Shown here one piece after another: positions 16,816-25,905 of a DNA stretch of 64,000 nt. Below the pieces are notes generated by a model. That model was not told the origin of the DNA. It worked only from the letters and a program-made list of their open reading frames with translations, and searched no databases. Position 1 is the stretch's first letter, and the number at the start of each line of letters is the position of its first letter. Origin of the DNA: Nostoc sp. MS1 (GTDB lineage Bacteria > Cyanobacteriota > Cyanobacteriia > Cyanobacteriales > Nostocaceae); contig NZ_AP023441.1 of the NCBI RefSeq assembly GCF_019976755.1, positions 5,267,501-5,331,500 of the forward strand, in the 5' to 3' direction. The translations under genes were made by a program, and so were the position numbers.

Positions 16816-18864
16816 TTGAGACAACCTGTTAGATTTTTTGTGGCTTTAGCACTCCTGCTGCTACCGTCTCCTATCTTCACGACCCTGTTACTCGATTTGG
16901 CGATCGCCGATCAACCAAACTCAACAGTAACAAATCAGCCAGATGCCACACCGGATGTAGCAAGCTATTTAAACAACCCTGCTCAAGAACCCAAATTACC
17001 ACCAAAAATACTCACACGGTTGCTTCAGCAACGAATCAAGTATGTTTTCGTGATTTTCAACGAAAATCACTCGTTTGATAACGAATATGGCACTCTACCC
17101 GGTGTAAATGGACTTTATTCAGACGGACAAAAGCCTCGTAGTCCAGAAAATACGCCAGGTTTCATCCAAAGTTATACGGATGTTAATGGTATGACCATCC
17201 AGGTTAAGCCATTTCGGATTGGCGCACAGCAGAACGCCAGCGTTGTTGACAGTGTTGATCACTCACATACAGGATTAGCTACCAAGCTCAACGTTGTCAA
17301 CGGCAAGCCACAGATGGATAAGTTTTCCTACGATGAGTACAAACGCTTTGCGTCTAAGGGCGGAGCGGGTAACATCGCTAAAGGCAAGCAGTATGCACAA
17401 CTTGTCATGTCGCATATTGACTGTGACACCATTCCCTTCTTCTGGAAATGGGCTAGTCGCTTTACTGTTTTTGATAATATCTTTGCTACAGAAGATACAC
17501 CATCTACGCCCAATGCTGTGGCAATGCTCGCTGGGCAGGCGGGTGAAACTCAGTGGGTGAAGAACGGTTCTAGCGGCCAGTTCTACACAGTAGGTACTCA
17601 TTCGGGAACAACTCAGGGAGTACCGTTAGTAAACGACCCACAACCTTTCTATGGCTCGCAGTTCGACACAACAACACAGAACAAACAGCCAGCAGGCACA
17701 AACGAGAGTTACGCCGATAGTAATATTGCTTCTAACCTCACCTTTGCAAGCTTGCCCCTCACATTCCAAGGACGTAACATCGAGTCGGTCTTAGCGGGAA
17801 ACAAAAATCCGTTATTCGATTTGCCTGATATACAGCAAGATATTCGCTATATCCAGCAACTTCGGACTGAGCCTGTTAATTGGCGTTGGTATCAAGAAGG
17901 CTACAATCTCGAACCAACAGATACCAATGGCGTAGCCTCCCACAATGCCTACGTCAGCCATCATAACGGCGCACAATATTTTGGCTACATTGCCAATACG
18001 CCAGAGGTGAGCAAAAGCCTACGGGGGCTAAATGACTTTTTCACAGACGTAGCTAATGATACCCTGCCTAAAGGTGGCGTATTTTATATTCGTGGTGGCT
18101 ATACCAATCAACAAAAACTCAAACCAGTAATCACTAACCCCAACACACCTGCGGATGAAATCGCTGCAATTAATGCGGCAAAGTCAGGCGACGACGACCA
18201 CCCAGGCTATACTGATCGTCAACTTAGTGAAGCAATGGCAGCTAGAGTAATTAATGCGATCGCCTCGAATCCAAAACTCTGGCAGCAGAGTGCAATCATC
18301 ATCACTTACGACGAATCGGATGGTTTCTACGACCATGTGCCACCCCGCATTTTATCCTATGGCCCTGATGGACTGCCACTTGCACGGGGTATTCGCGTAC
18401 CGCTTATCCTCATCTCACCCTATGCCAGAACACATGCCGTCTCCCATGTAGAGGGCGATCATAACGCAGTCATCGAGACAATTAACACTATTTTTGGATT
18501 GCCTCCACTCGCCAGCTTACCTGATGAAGCTCAGGCATTAGCAGCTGGTAATTCTGAAAAATTTAACCAGTTCGCACCACCAGGATTTCAGCAGCAATAC
18601 CTCGGCCCAAGAGATATCAACTCGCCAATTACCGAAAGTCTGCTGTCTGGTTTCGATCCTAGACGTTTACTAGGCATCTCTCCCCCATTGCCAGCATCCT
18701 TTGCTAAGATTCCTGAAAGTGTTGTCAACACCTTACCCCATTACGGTGGTAATGGCTGTAGTGCGATCGGCATCACTCCAGAAGACCAGCGTCAGGGAAT
18801 AGTCAACGAAGTCCCTCCAGGCTTTAACCCTCTGCCAAGCACTTATCCAGCAGCTAACCAATAA
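16816..18864 (+). CDS. Phospholipase C / acid phosphatase-type phosphoesterase, exported
   Basis: 682 aa. A signal peptide (about 1-31) leads to a phosphoesterase domain of the bacterial phospholipase C family (alkaline-phosphatase superfamily). Metal-site signatures are FNENHSFDNEYGTLPG (about 81-96), DHSH (about 150), the catalytic-type TEDTPSTPN stretch (about 226) and ITYDESDGFYDHV (about 495). SHVEGDHNAVIETI comes later. The substrate, phospholipid or another phosphoester, cannot be told. The start is TTG, supported by AAGGAG seven bases upstream; no in-frame ATG lies nearby. It probably acts in the periplasm and could scavenge phosphate, though I see no clear Pho box. Confidence 0.85.
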   Translation: MRQPVRFFVALALLLLPSPIFTTLLLDLAIADQPNSTVTNQPDATPDVASYLNNPAQEPKLPPKILTRLLQQRIKYVFVIFNENHSFDNEYGTLPGVNGLYSDGQKPRSPENTPGFIQSYTDVNGMTIQVKPFRIGAQQNASVVDSVDHSHTGLATKLNVVNGKPQMDKFSYDEYKRFASKGGAGNIAKGKQYAQLVMSHIDCDTIPFFWKWASRFTVFDNIFATEDTPSTPNAVAMLAGQAGETQWVKNGSSGQFYTVGTHSGTTQGVPLVNDPQPFYGSQFDTTTQNKQPAGTNESYADSNIASNLTFASLPLTFQGRNIESVLAGNKNPLFDLPDIQQDIRYIQQLRTEPVNWRWYQEGYNLEPTDTNGVASHNAYVSHHNGAQYFGYIANTPEVSKSLRGLNDFFTDVANDTLPKGGVFYIRGGYTNQQKLKPVITNPNTPADEIAAINAAKSGDDDHPGYTDRQLSEAMAARVINAIASNPKLWQQSAIIITYDESDGFYDHVPPRILSYGPDGLPLARGIRVPLILISPYARTHAVSHVEGDHNAVIETINTIFGLPPLASLPDEAQALAAGNSEKFNQFAPPGFQQQYLGPRDINSPITESLLSGFDPRRLLGISPPLPASFAKIPESVVNTLPHYGGNGCSAIGITPEDQRQGIVNEVPPGFNPLPSTYPAANQ

Positions 18865-18943
18865 AGCTATCACAGTTATCAGAGGATGTTCACTGTTCAC
18901 TGATAACTGTTCACTGACTGACCAAATTTTTATTAGATAATTT

Positions 18944-19921
18944 ATGCGCTTGTTATTGGTATTACTAACCATTCTTGGTGTTTGTTGTTCAATTCCTGCT
19001 GCTGAGGCAGGTTCTGTGATTAAACGTGTCAAATCGCGTAATGTAGTTCGTTGCGGTAGTATTGAGCGTATGGGCTTGGCAAGTGAAGTTAAGCCGGGTG
19101 TGTGGAGTGGTCTGAATGTAGACATTTGCCGAGCGATCGCCGCAGCCGTTGTGGGTTCTCCTGACCGGATTGAATATCATCTCTACGAGACACCAAAGAA
19201 TTTTGACTCTGTACGCAACCAGCAGGATGATGTCTACTTCTTGACAGGCTCAGAAATTAATACACAAAACTTAGCTGGCTCCATAGTACCAGGGCCTACT
19301 GTTTTCTTAGAATCAGATGCGGTGATGGTCGCCTCAAACTCGGCGGCGCACCATGTTAGTGACCTTACCGAAGACAGCATTTGTTTTATGATCGGCAGTT
19401 CCGTTGAGCGTAGCCTGACGGCTTACTTTGATGCAATACACAAAAATTGGCTACGTCGAGCTTTTTCTGAGGAAGGAGAAATGTCCGACACATATAATGT
19501 GCAGAATTGTCATGCGATCGCTGGTGAGATTACCACCCTTGCACAGATGCGCCTCGACTCAGGAATAAATCGCTTGTCCAGTCGGATCTTACCTGAATCT
19601 TTGACCACCTTTCCTGTAATAGCCGCAACGCCAACCGAGGATGCACAATGGTCAGCGATCGTTGCTTGGACAGTAACTACTTTAATCAACGCAGATAGAC
19701 CTCAAACCCAATGGTATGCAGGTGGAGCCGAGGCAATGCCCATCTTAGCACCCCAATTGGGTCTTGATCCAAATTGGCAAAACCGTATTCTTGCATCTAC
19801 AGGTAACTACAGCAAAATCTTTGAGCGTAATCTTGGTAGAGGTTCTGTTCTCAAACTCGACCATAGAATAAATGCAAATTATATTAATGGAGGGCTTTTT
19901 CTAGCCCCATTTTTAGAGTAG
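18944..19921 (+). CDS. AapJ-like periplasmic amino-acid binding protein
   Basis: 325 aa with a signal peptide (MRLLLVLLTILGVCCS, cleavage near AEAGS). The body follows the general L-amino-acid binding protein AapJ type: VKSRNVVRCGS at the start, then GVWSGLNVDICRAIAAAV, and a late block GLDPNWQNRILASTGNYSKIFERNLG. No permease or ATPase is adjacent, so it is an orphan binding protein. It lies 79 bp after the phosphoesterase gene and may be co-transcribed. HIP1 sites are frequent within it. Confidence 0.8.
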   Translation: MRLLLVLLTILGVCCSIPAAEAGSVIKRVKSRNVVRCGSIERMGLASEVKPGVWSGLNVDICRAIAAAVVGSPDRIEYHLYETPKNFDSVRNQQDDVYFLTGSEINTQNLAGSIVPGPTVFLESDAVMVASNSAAHHVSDLTEDSICFMIGSSVERSLTAYFDAIHKNWLRRAFSEEGEMSDTYNVQNCHAIAGEITTLAQMRLDSGINRLSSRILPESLTTFPVIAATPTEDAQWSAIVAWTVTTLINADRPQTQWYAGGAEAMPILAPQLGLDPNWQNRILASTGNYSKIFERNLGRGSVLKLDHRINANYINGGLFLAPFLE

Positions 19922-19999
19922 TTTTACGTCCAATATTGAGTTTAGTTCAAATTAACAGGCAACATGAACTGTCTGTGGTAGGGGGTTGCTTCTATTTAT

Positions 20000-20044
20000 G
20001 AGACGCTTACACGAACGCAGAGCGTCTCGTAGAGAACGTAGAGG
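20000..20044. repeat. Palindromic dispersed element, copy 2
   Basis: GAGACGCT...AGCGTCTC forms a hairpin, followed by CGTAGAGAACGTAG. The core AGCGTCTCGTAGAGAAC differs at one position from the matching part of copy 1 (about 13034-13050). Confidence 0.75.
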
Positions 20045-20156
20045 AGGAAGTTAAGTGTTAGTAAAGCTAAATCTCCCACTGTACAGGCGCAATTAGATTC
20101 TTTATACAAATCTATAAATCATATTCAATAAATTATACTTGATTTTAATTACTTTC

Positions 20157-20286
20157 CTTGCCAAGGGGAGCCACTGCGTTGCGGAGCCAGTTGCGTGGGC
20201 GGGTTTCCCGACTTGAGCAAACTGGCGTGGGGTTCCCCCCGTTGTAGCAAGTGGCGTGAGGGTGCGCGATAGCGCGGGTGGGTGGG
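20157..20286. repeat. Nested GC-rich palindromic repeat
   Basis: An outer stem GCCACTGC / GCAAGTGGC encloses an inner stem GCCAGTTGC / GCAAACTGGC, with GGGCGGGTTTCCCG between. A second unit GGTGCGCGATAGCGCGGGTG follows. The block is far more GC-rich than its surroundings. The GGCGGGTTTCCC core recurs at 28550. A 63-codon minus-strand frame made of this repeat is not a gene. The rest of the 19922-20410 gap shows nothing else. Confidence 0.75.
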
Positions 20287-20410
20287 GTGTATTTCATGTG
20301 CTTGGGAATTGCTATAGCAATAGAGTAAAGTAATCAACAAACGTCACCTTTTTTTGGAAATGCCATCTCTGGCACTCTTGTTTCAAAAATAGGACTCAAC
20401 GGAGGTTCTG

Positions 20411-23400
20411 ATGAAAGTCCTTCATGGCTCGTGGATACCAAACCAATATAGTAGTGATTTTGTGCAGTCTGGAGCATTTTATCTGTGGGTAGAAACTCCG
20501 ATTAATAACAAAAAGCGTACTCATACACAAGTTCATCCAGGACATCTATCTTCTCTGGAATTGAGCAATTTTTTGATTCAGACTTTGGGGATTAAAGAAA
20601 CCGAAGTGCAATTAAAACAACGCATAGTTCCTAAATATTTTGCCCTACCAACTGCTAATAATCAGCCATTACCATCACCAGAGTTAGTCAAGTATTTAGA
20701 AATAGAAGTTCCTGAAGAGTATGAAGATTTTCAATATTGGCAGATAACTTGTTATGAAACTGTTACTTGGGTGAAAGCAGCGACAGCAATTAATATTATT
20801 AAACTACTCAAAGATATTCATTTTTTAGCCCTGTACAATCCTAGTGAATTTCAATTAGGGTCAGATTTATTATTTTGGTATCATTATACGCAAGCATTTA
20901 GACAAATAATTACTAAGGATCAATATATTCCGTCTTTAAAATATAGAGCGATCGCAGCGACTACAAAGAAAAAACCTAAACAAGCACCCCCAGAATTTGA
21001 AATATATGCTGGTTGGGAAATAATTTCCGAGCAGTATGAAGCCAATATTCAAAAATATCTTGAATATATGCCATTGATTTGTGTGGCAGGCAACAGCACA
21101 CAGACTGAGAAATTAGAATTTTTTGCTCCAGAAACTTTATTACGCCACTTCAGCGAATACCTTCTCAATAATTTAGTGAGTAAGACACCATTTACCGCAG
21201 CATTTGACAAACAAATTGATGATTCTTTAATTCACTATTGTCTTTATCCTCAAAAACACAACCCACTCAAAACTCATACTGCTCTCCAAGAGTATCAGCA
21301 ATGGTTGGCATGGAAAAATAGAATTATCCGTACCCAAGCTGAATCACCATTTCATCTTTGCTTCCAATTACATTCACCTGATGCTGAACAAATTGACAAT
21401 TGGCAGATGCAATTTTTAGTATCAAGTAAAAAAGATCCCTCTTTAAAGTTAGCTTTGGCAGATTACTGGACGATGAATCCCAAAACCAAAGCTGGGGTAC
21501 ATAAAGAATTTGGCAAAGATTTCGATACTAATTTACTGCTGAATTTAGGCTATGCAGCAAGAATGTATCCCAAACTTTGGCAAGGTTTGGAAACGGACTC
21601 CCCCACAGGAATGCAGCTAAGTTTAAATGAGGCGTTTGATTTTCTTAAAGATAGTGCTTGGGTGTTGGAAGACTCAGGATTTAAAGTCATTGTCCCGGCT
21701 TGGTATACCCCGGCTGGTCGTCGCCGTGCAAAAATTCGCCTCAAAGCTTCTAGTGGTCGCAAGGTAGCTGCTACGGTAGGGGAAAGCAAAAGTTATTTCG
21801 GTTTAGATTCACTGGTACAGTATCAGTATGAATTGGCAATTGGTGAGCAAACTGTCACCCCCCAAGAATGGGAACAATTGATTAATACTAAAGCGCCACT
21901 AGTGCATTTTCGCGGTCAGTGGATGGAATTAGACCGGGATAAAATGCAGCAGTTATTAGAATTTTGGCAGTCCCACGGCGATGAACAGCCCCAAATGAGC
22001 TTGTTAGATTTCATGCAGCGCAGCGCCCAAGGGGAAGATGACTGGGAAATTGAATATGATGCAGCTTTATCAGAAATTATGGCAAAGTTACAAGATAAAA
22101 GTCAGCTTGAGCCGATTTCTGAAGACTTAAATTTACAAGGCAACCTGCGAGAATATCAAAAGCGGGGTGTGGCTTGGCTGCAATATTTAGAAAAATTGGG
22201 ATTAAATGGCTGTTTAGCCGATGATATGGGACTGGGTAAGTCTGTGCAGGTAATTGCGAGATTAGTACAGGAGAAAGATAACCAAAATTCCCCATTACCA
22301 ACATTATTAATTGCGCCGACTTCGGTTGTTGGTAACTGGCAAAGAGAAATTGCTAAGTTTGCACCCCATTTAAAAACTATGGTGCATCATGGTAGCGATC
22401 GCCTGCAAGATGCTGCGGAGTTTAAGGCAGCCTGTCAAGAGCATGATGTGGTGATAAGTTCGTTTACTTTGGCGCGCTTAGATGAAAAACTCCTGAATAG
22501 TGTAACATGGCAACGGTTAGTTTTAGATGAAGCACAAAACATTAAAAATCCCAAAGCAGCGCAGACTAAAGCTATACTCAAACTCAGTGCTAAACACCGT
22601 CTAGCTTTAACGGGAACACCAGTTGAGAACCGCTTACTTGATTTGTGGTCAATTTTTAATTTTCTCAATCCTGGTTATTTAGGGAAAGAAGCACAGTTTC
22701 GCAAATCTTTTGAAATTCCCATTCAAAAAGATAACGACAAAGTTAAATCAACTACCTTAAAGAAACTGGTTGAACCGTTAATTTTACGGCGGGTAAAAAC
22801 AGACCAGTCGATTATTAAAGACCTACCAGATAAAGTTGAACAAAAACTTTATACCAACCTCACCAAAGAACAGGCTTCGTTATATGAAGTGGTTGTGAGA
22901 GACGTGGAAGAGAAATTACAAGAACTTGAGGGAATAAAACGCAAAGGTTTAATTCTCTCAACGCTGATGAAATTGAAACAGATTTGCAATCATCCCAGAC
23001 AGTTCCTCCAAGATAATAGCGGATTTTTACCAGAGCGATCGCACAAACTTTCCCGCTTAGTCGAAATGGTAGATGAAGCCATTTCGGAAGGTGAAAGTCT
23101 GCTGATTTTTAGTCAATTTACAGAAGCATGTGAACAAATAGAAAAATATCTCAAACAAAACCTTCATTGTAATACTTATTATCTACATGGGGGTACAAGT
23201 CGCCAACGTCGGGAACAAATGATTAGTGACTTTCAAAATCCTGATACAGAAGCATCTGTATTTGTTCTTTCCCTAAAAGCTGGCGGTGTGGGGATTACTT
23301 TAACTAAAGCCAATCACGTCTTTCATTTTGACCGTTGGTGGAATCCAGCCGTTGAAGACCAAGCCACAGACCGCGCTTTTCGCATAGGTCAGAAAAAGAA

Positions 23401-23581
23401 TGTGTTTGTGTATAAATTTGTCGCCCTTGGAACTTTAGAAGAAAGAATTGATCAAATGATTGAAGATAAGAAAAAACTTTCTTCCTCTGTAGTTGGCAGT
23501 GATGAATCGTGGCTGACAGAATTAGATAACGAAGCCTTTAAGAAACTAATTGCCTTGAATAAAAGCACAATTATGGAGTAG
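20411..23581 (+). CDS. SNF2-family DNA-dependent ATPase/helicase
   Basis: 1056 aa. The N-terminal 570 residues are the family's own extension (SNF2-associated region, with a basic patch RRRAKIRLKA). The motor follows: LREYQKRGVAWLQYLE, Walker A DDMGLGKS at about 603-610, motif II DEAQ at about 706-709, motif III LTGTPVENRL, then the second lobe with QATDRAFRIGQ-type motif VI at about 983. All SNF2 motifs are present. Such enzymes translocate on double-stranded DNA and remodel protein-DNA contacts. It lies 5 bp upstream of a SWIM zinc-finger gene, a pairing seen in many bacteria. The start has a GGAGG ribosome site. Confidence 0.93.
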   Translation: MKVLHGSWIPNQYSSDFVQSGAFYLWVETPINNKKRTHTQVHPGHLSSLELSNFLIQTLGIKETEVQLKQRIVPKYFALPTANNQPLPSPELVKYLEIEVPEEYEDFQYWQITCYETVTWVKAATAINIIKLLKDIHFLALYNPSEFQLGSDLLFWYHYTQAFRQIITKDQYIPSLKYRAIAATTKKKPKQAPPEFEIYAGWEIISEQYEANIQKYLEYMPLICVAGNSTQTEKLEFFAPETLLRHFSEYLLNNLVSKTPFTAAFDKQIDDSLIHYCLYPQKHNPLKTHTALQEYQQWLAWKNRIIRTQAESPFHLCFQLHSPDAEQIDNWQMQFLVSSKKDPSLKLALADYWTMNPKTKAGVHKEFGKDFDTNLLLNLGYAARMYPKLWQGLETDSPTGMQLSLNEAFDFLKDSAWVLEDSGFKVIVPAWYTPAGRRRAKIRLKASSGRKVAATVGESKSYFGLDSLVQYQYELAIGEQTVTPQEWEQLINTKAPLVHFRGQWMELDRDKMQQLLEFWQSHGDEQPQMSLLDFMQRSAQGEDDWEIEYDAALSEIMAKLQDKSQLEPISEDLNLQGNLREYQKRGVAWLQYLEKLGLNGCLADDMGLGKSVQVIARLVQEKDNQNSPLPTLLIAPTSVVGNWQREIAKFAPHLKTMVHHGSDRLQDAAEFKAACQEHDVVISSFTLARLDEKLLNSVTWQRLVLDEAQNIKNPKAAQTKAILKLSAKHRLALTGTPVENRLLDLWSIFNFLNPGYLGKEAQFRKSFEIPIQKDNDKVKSTTLKKLVEPLILRRVKTDQSIIKDLPDKVEQKLYTNLTKEQASLYEVVVRDVEEKLQELEGIKRKGLILSTLMKLKQICNHPRQFLQDNSGFLPERSHKLSRLVEMVDEAISEGESLLIFSQFTEACEQIEKYLKQNLHCNTYYLHGGTSRQRREQMISDFQNPDTEASVFVLSLKAGGVGITLTKANHVFHFDRWWNPAVEDQATDRAFRIGQKKNVFVYKFVALGTLEERIDQMIEDKKKLSSSVVGSDESWLTELDNEAFKKLIALNKSTIME

Positions 23582-23586
23582 TTCTT

Positions 23587-24426
23587 ATGAATAAGTTTAG
23601 CAGAACATGGTGGGGCGATCGCTTTATCAAAGCACTAGAAGATTTTACCGATGATGGCCGCTTACAACGAGGACGCTCCTATGCTCGTGGTGGTAAAGTT
23701 AAAAGCTTTGATATTGATAAAAACATCATCACAGCTAAAGTTAGAGGTTCAGTGAATCCTTACTTTGGAGTTTATAAAGAACCCACATATAATATAGTCA
23801 TTGAAATTACCCCTATTGCCAAAAATCTTTGGCATGAAGCGATCAAAAATATTTCTGCCAAAGCTAGTATTGTTTCAAGGTTATTATTAAACGAAGTTCC
23901 TGAAAATATTGAAGAAACTTTCTCTCAAATGGGGTTACACTTATTACCCCATAGTAGTAGAGACTTTAAGACTAAATGTTCTTGTCCAGATTATGCTAAC
24001 CCTTGTAAGCACATAGCTGGAGTTTATTATTTAGTAGCTTCCCAACTTGATAGCAATCCCTTTTTGCTATTTGAATTAAGGGGGCTGACCAAAGTAGAAT
24101 TGCAAGCTAAACTAGCTGATTCACCTTTAGGTAAAGCACTATCCACAGTTTTAGATGAACAAAAATTGGCTGTCGAACCGAGTCAATCTTTTTACACAAG
24201 TCCTGAAAAACAAACTGTTAGTGTCAAACCACACTTAAGAGAGTTTTGGTTAGGTGCAAAACGTTTACCATCTACTATTGAAGTCGCTAATGATAGTGGA
24301 GTTTCAGCAATTTTGGTTAAAAAGGAAGGTGACTTTCCTGCATTCTGGCACAAAGATAATTCCTTTATAGAAACAATGGAAGAACTTTATCAACGAGTTA
24401 AAACTAAAAATCAAAACCTAATATAA
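23587..24426 (+). CDS. SWIM zinc-finger protein, partner of the SNF2 helicase
   Basis: 279 aa. The SWIM motif CxCx(n)CxH reads CSCPDYANPCKH at about residues 130-141. An N-terminal region WWGDRFIKALEDFTDDGRL matches the usual start of SWIM proteins that accompany SNF2 helicases. SWIM domains bind DNA or protein through one zinc. The C-terminal 100 residues look like a small separate domain. Five base pairs separate it from the helicase stop, so the two are one operon and probably one complex. The exact role (repair, defence or chromosome maintenance) is not known to me. Confidence 0.9.
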   Translation: MNKFSRTWWGDRFIKALEDFTDDGRLQRGRSYARGGKVKSFDIDKNIITAKVRGSVNPYFGVYKEPTYNIVIEITPIAKNLWHEAIKNISAKASIVSRLLLNEVPENIEETFSQMGLHLLPHSSRDFKTKCSCPDYANPCKHIAGVYYLVASQLDSNPFLLFELRGLTKVELQAKLADSPLGKALSTVLDEQKLAVEPSQSFYTSPEKQTVSVKPHLREFWLGAKRLPSTIEVANDSGVSAILVKKEGDFPAFWHKDNSFIETMEELYQRVKTKNQNLI

Positions 24427-24469
24427 ATCACATACACGAAACTCCGAATGTAGAAATAACAATGAGTGA

Positions 24470-24568
24470 TTTGCTAAGTTTCTGGGCATTGTCCAATATG
24501 GCGATCGCCATCATCATGCTGCAATAGAAACAGTGAAATTGCCGCAGTTAGTAAACCTCAGTGATTAA
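24470..24568 (+). other. Possible gene fragment
   Basis: A frame open from 24470 to the TAA at 24568 reads ...FLGIVQYGDRHHHAAIETV and ends LPQLVNLSD, with no start codon. Composition is protein-like. It may be the remnant tail of a lost gene in the 420-bp gap before the methyltransferase. The rest of that gap includes an inverted pair TAGGAG / CTCCTA (about 24707-24742). Low certainty. Confidence 0.25.
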
Positions 24569-24848
24569 CAAGACCTAAAGCCTCGAACATAAAATCCCCA
24601 GTAATATGACAAAAGCTTGTAGCCTAGTTGGCTGTCTGTGGCAAGTAGCGAGGTAGCTGTGGAAGGGATGAGGGAAAATACAGATGATAATAAGATTTAT
24701 AAAAATTAGGAGCGTGAAATGGCGCTACATCTATTCTCCTACTTAATCATTGGAAATCCGAAAGCTATCATAATGGCGAGTGCTAAGAATAATAGCTATT
24801 TGTTTGGTAGGCAATCAAAAATTATATTTGCTCATTGAGAAAATTTAT

Positions 24849-25853
24849 ATGTCAATACCTTCACCTGGACTATTCTTAAATACAGTTAACGCTTACCAAC
24901 GCAGTGCAGCGATTAAAGCCGCAGTGGAGTTGAATATTTTTACGGCAATTGGTCAAGGAATTGAATCTAGTCAATCACTAGCACAAAAATGCCAAACCTC
25001 AGAGCGAGGAATGCGAATATTATGTGATTACTTGGTAATTATGGGTTTTATGACCAAGGAAGCTCAAGGTTATGGGCTTACACCAGATTCAGCGATGTTC
25101 TTAGATCGGCAGAGTAAATTTTACATGGGTGATGTGGTGGAGTTTTTACTCTCTCCAATGATCATGGATAGCTTTAGTGATCTCAACGCGGCGGTGATTA
25201 AAGGAGGAACGGCTGTATCCTCACAAGGAACTCTATCACCAGAACATCCTGTGTGGGTGCAATTTGCAAAAGCGATGTCACCGATGATGGCACACCCAGC
25301 ACAATTAATTGCTCAGTTGGTAAATGAAAATCAAACACAGACACTTAAAGTATTAGATATTTCCGCAAGTCATGGGTTGTTTGGGATTGCGATCGCTCAA
25401 CATAACCCTAATGCCGAAATTTATGGTCTTGATTGGGCTTCTGTTTTAGAAGTTGCTCAGGAGAACGCGAAGATAAAAGGTATAGCCTCACGCTACCATA
25501 CAATTACTGGTAGCGCGTTTGAAGTAGATTACGGCAGCGATTACGATCTGGTTTTACTACCTAACTTTTTACATCATTTCGATGTGATGACATGTGAAAA
25601 ATTACTGAAAAAAATTAAGACGGCGCTGGCTACTGATGGAAAAGTCATAGTTTTTGATTTTATTCCTAATGCTGACCGTATTACGCCGCCTGATGCAGCT
25701 GCTTTCAGTCTAGTAATGTTAGCAACCACGCCTAGCGGTGATGCTTATACGTTTGCAGAGTATGAGAGTATGTTTAGCAATACTGGTTTCGGTCATTGCC
25801 AACTTCATCCGCTTTTACCTACTGAGCAGAAAGTTATAGTTGCATACCAATAA
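24849..25853 (+). CDS. Class I O-methyltransferase (acetylserotonin/hydroxyneurosporene type)
   Basis: 334 aa from the ATG at 24849; an in-frame ATG at 24780 would add 23 hydrophobic residues that the family lacks. N-terminal helices (about 1-100, FLNTVNAYQRSAAIKAAVELNIF) form the winged-helix dimerisation part of Methyltransf_2 enzymes. The SAM site follows: VLDISASHGLFGIAIA (motif I), GLDWASVLEVA (motif II) and NFLHHFD. Motif I reads DISASHG in place of the classic DxGxGxG, a variant seen in this group. The substrate is likely a small hydroxylated metabolite. No biosynthetic partner is adjacent. Confidence 0.85.
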   Translation: MSIPSPGLFLNTVNAYQRSAAIKAAVELNIFTAIGQGIESSQSLAQKCQTSERGMRILCDYLVIMGFMTKEAQGYGLTPDSAMFLDRQSKFYMGDVVEFLLSPMIMDSFSDLNAAVIKGGTAVSSQGTLSPEHPVWVQFAKAMSPMMAHPAQLIAQLVNENQTQTLKVLDISASHGLFGIAIAQHNPNAEIYGLDWASVLEVAQENAKIKGIASRYHTITGSAFEVDYGSDYDLVLLPNFLHHFDVMTCEKLLKKIKTALATDGKVIVFDFIPNADRITPPDAAAFSLVMLATTPSGDAYTFAEYESMFSNTGFGHCQLHPLLPTEQKVIVAYQ

Positions 25854-25905
25854 ATAACTAGAATCAGCGATAGGTTATTGGATAGTTTATGTAGATGGTG
25901 ATTAA

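Noticed and set aside
20149..20340. 63-codon minus-strand frame
   Set aside because: It is composed of the nested palindromic repeat; similar frames appear wherever this repeat lies.
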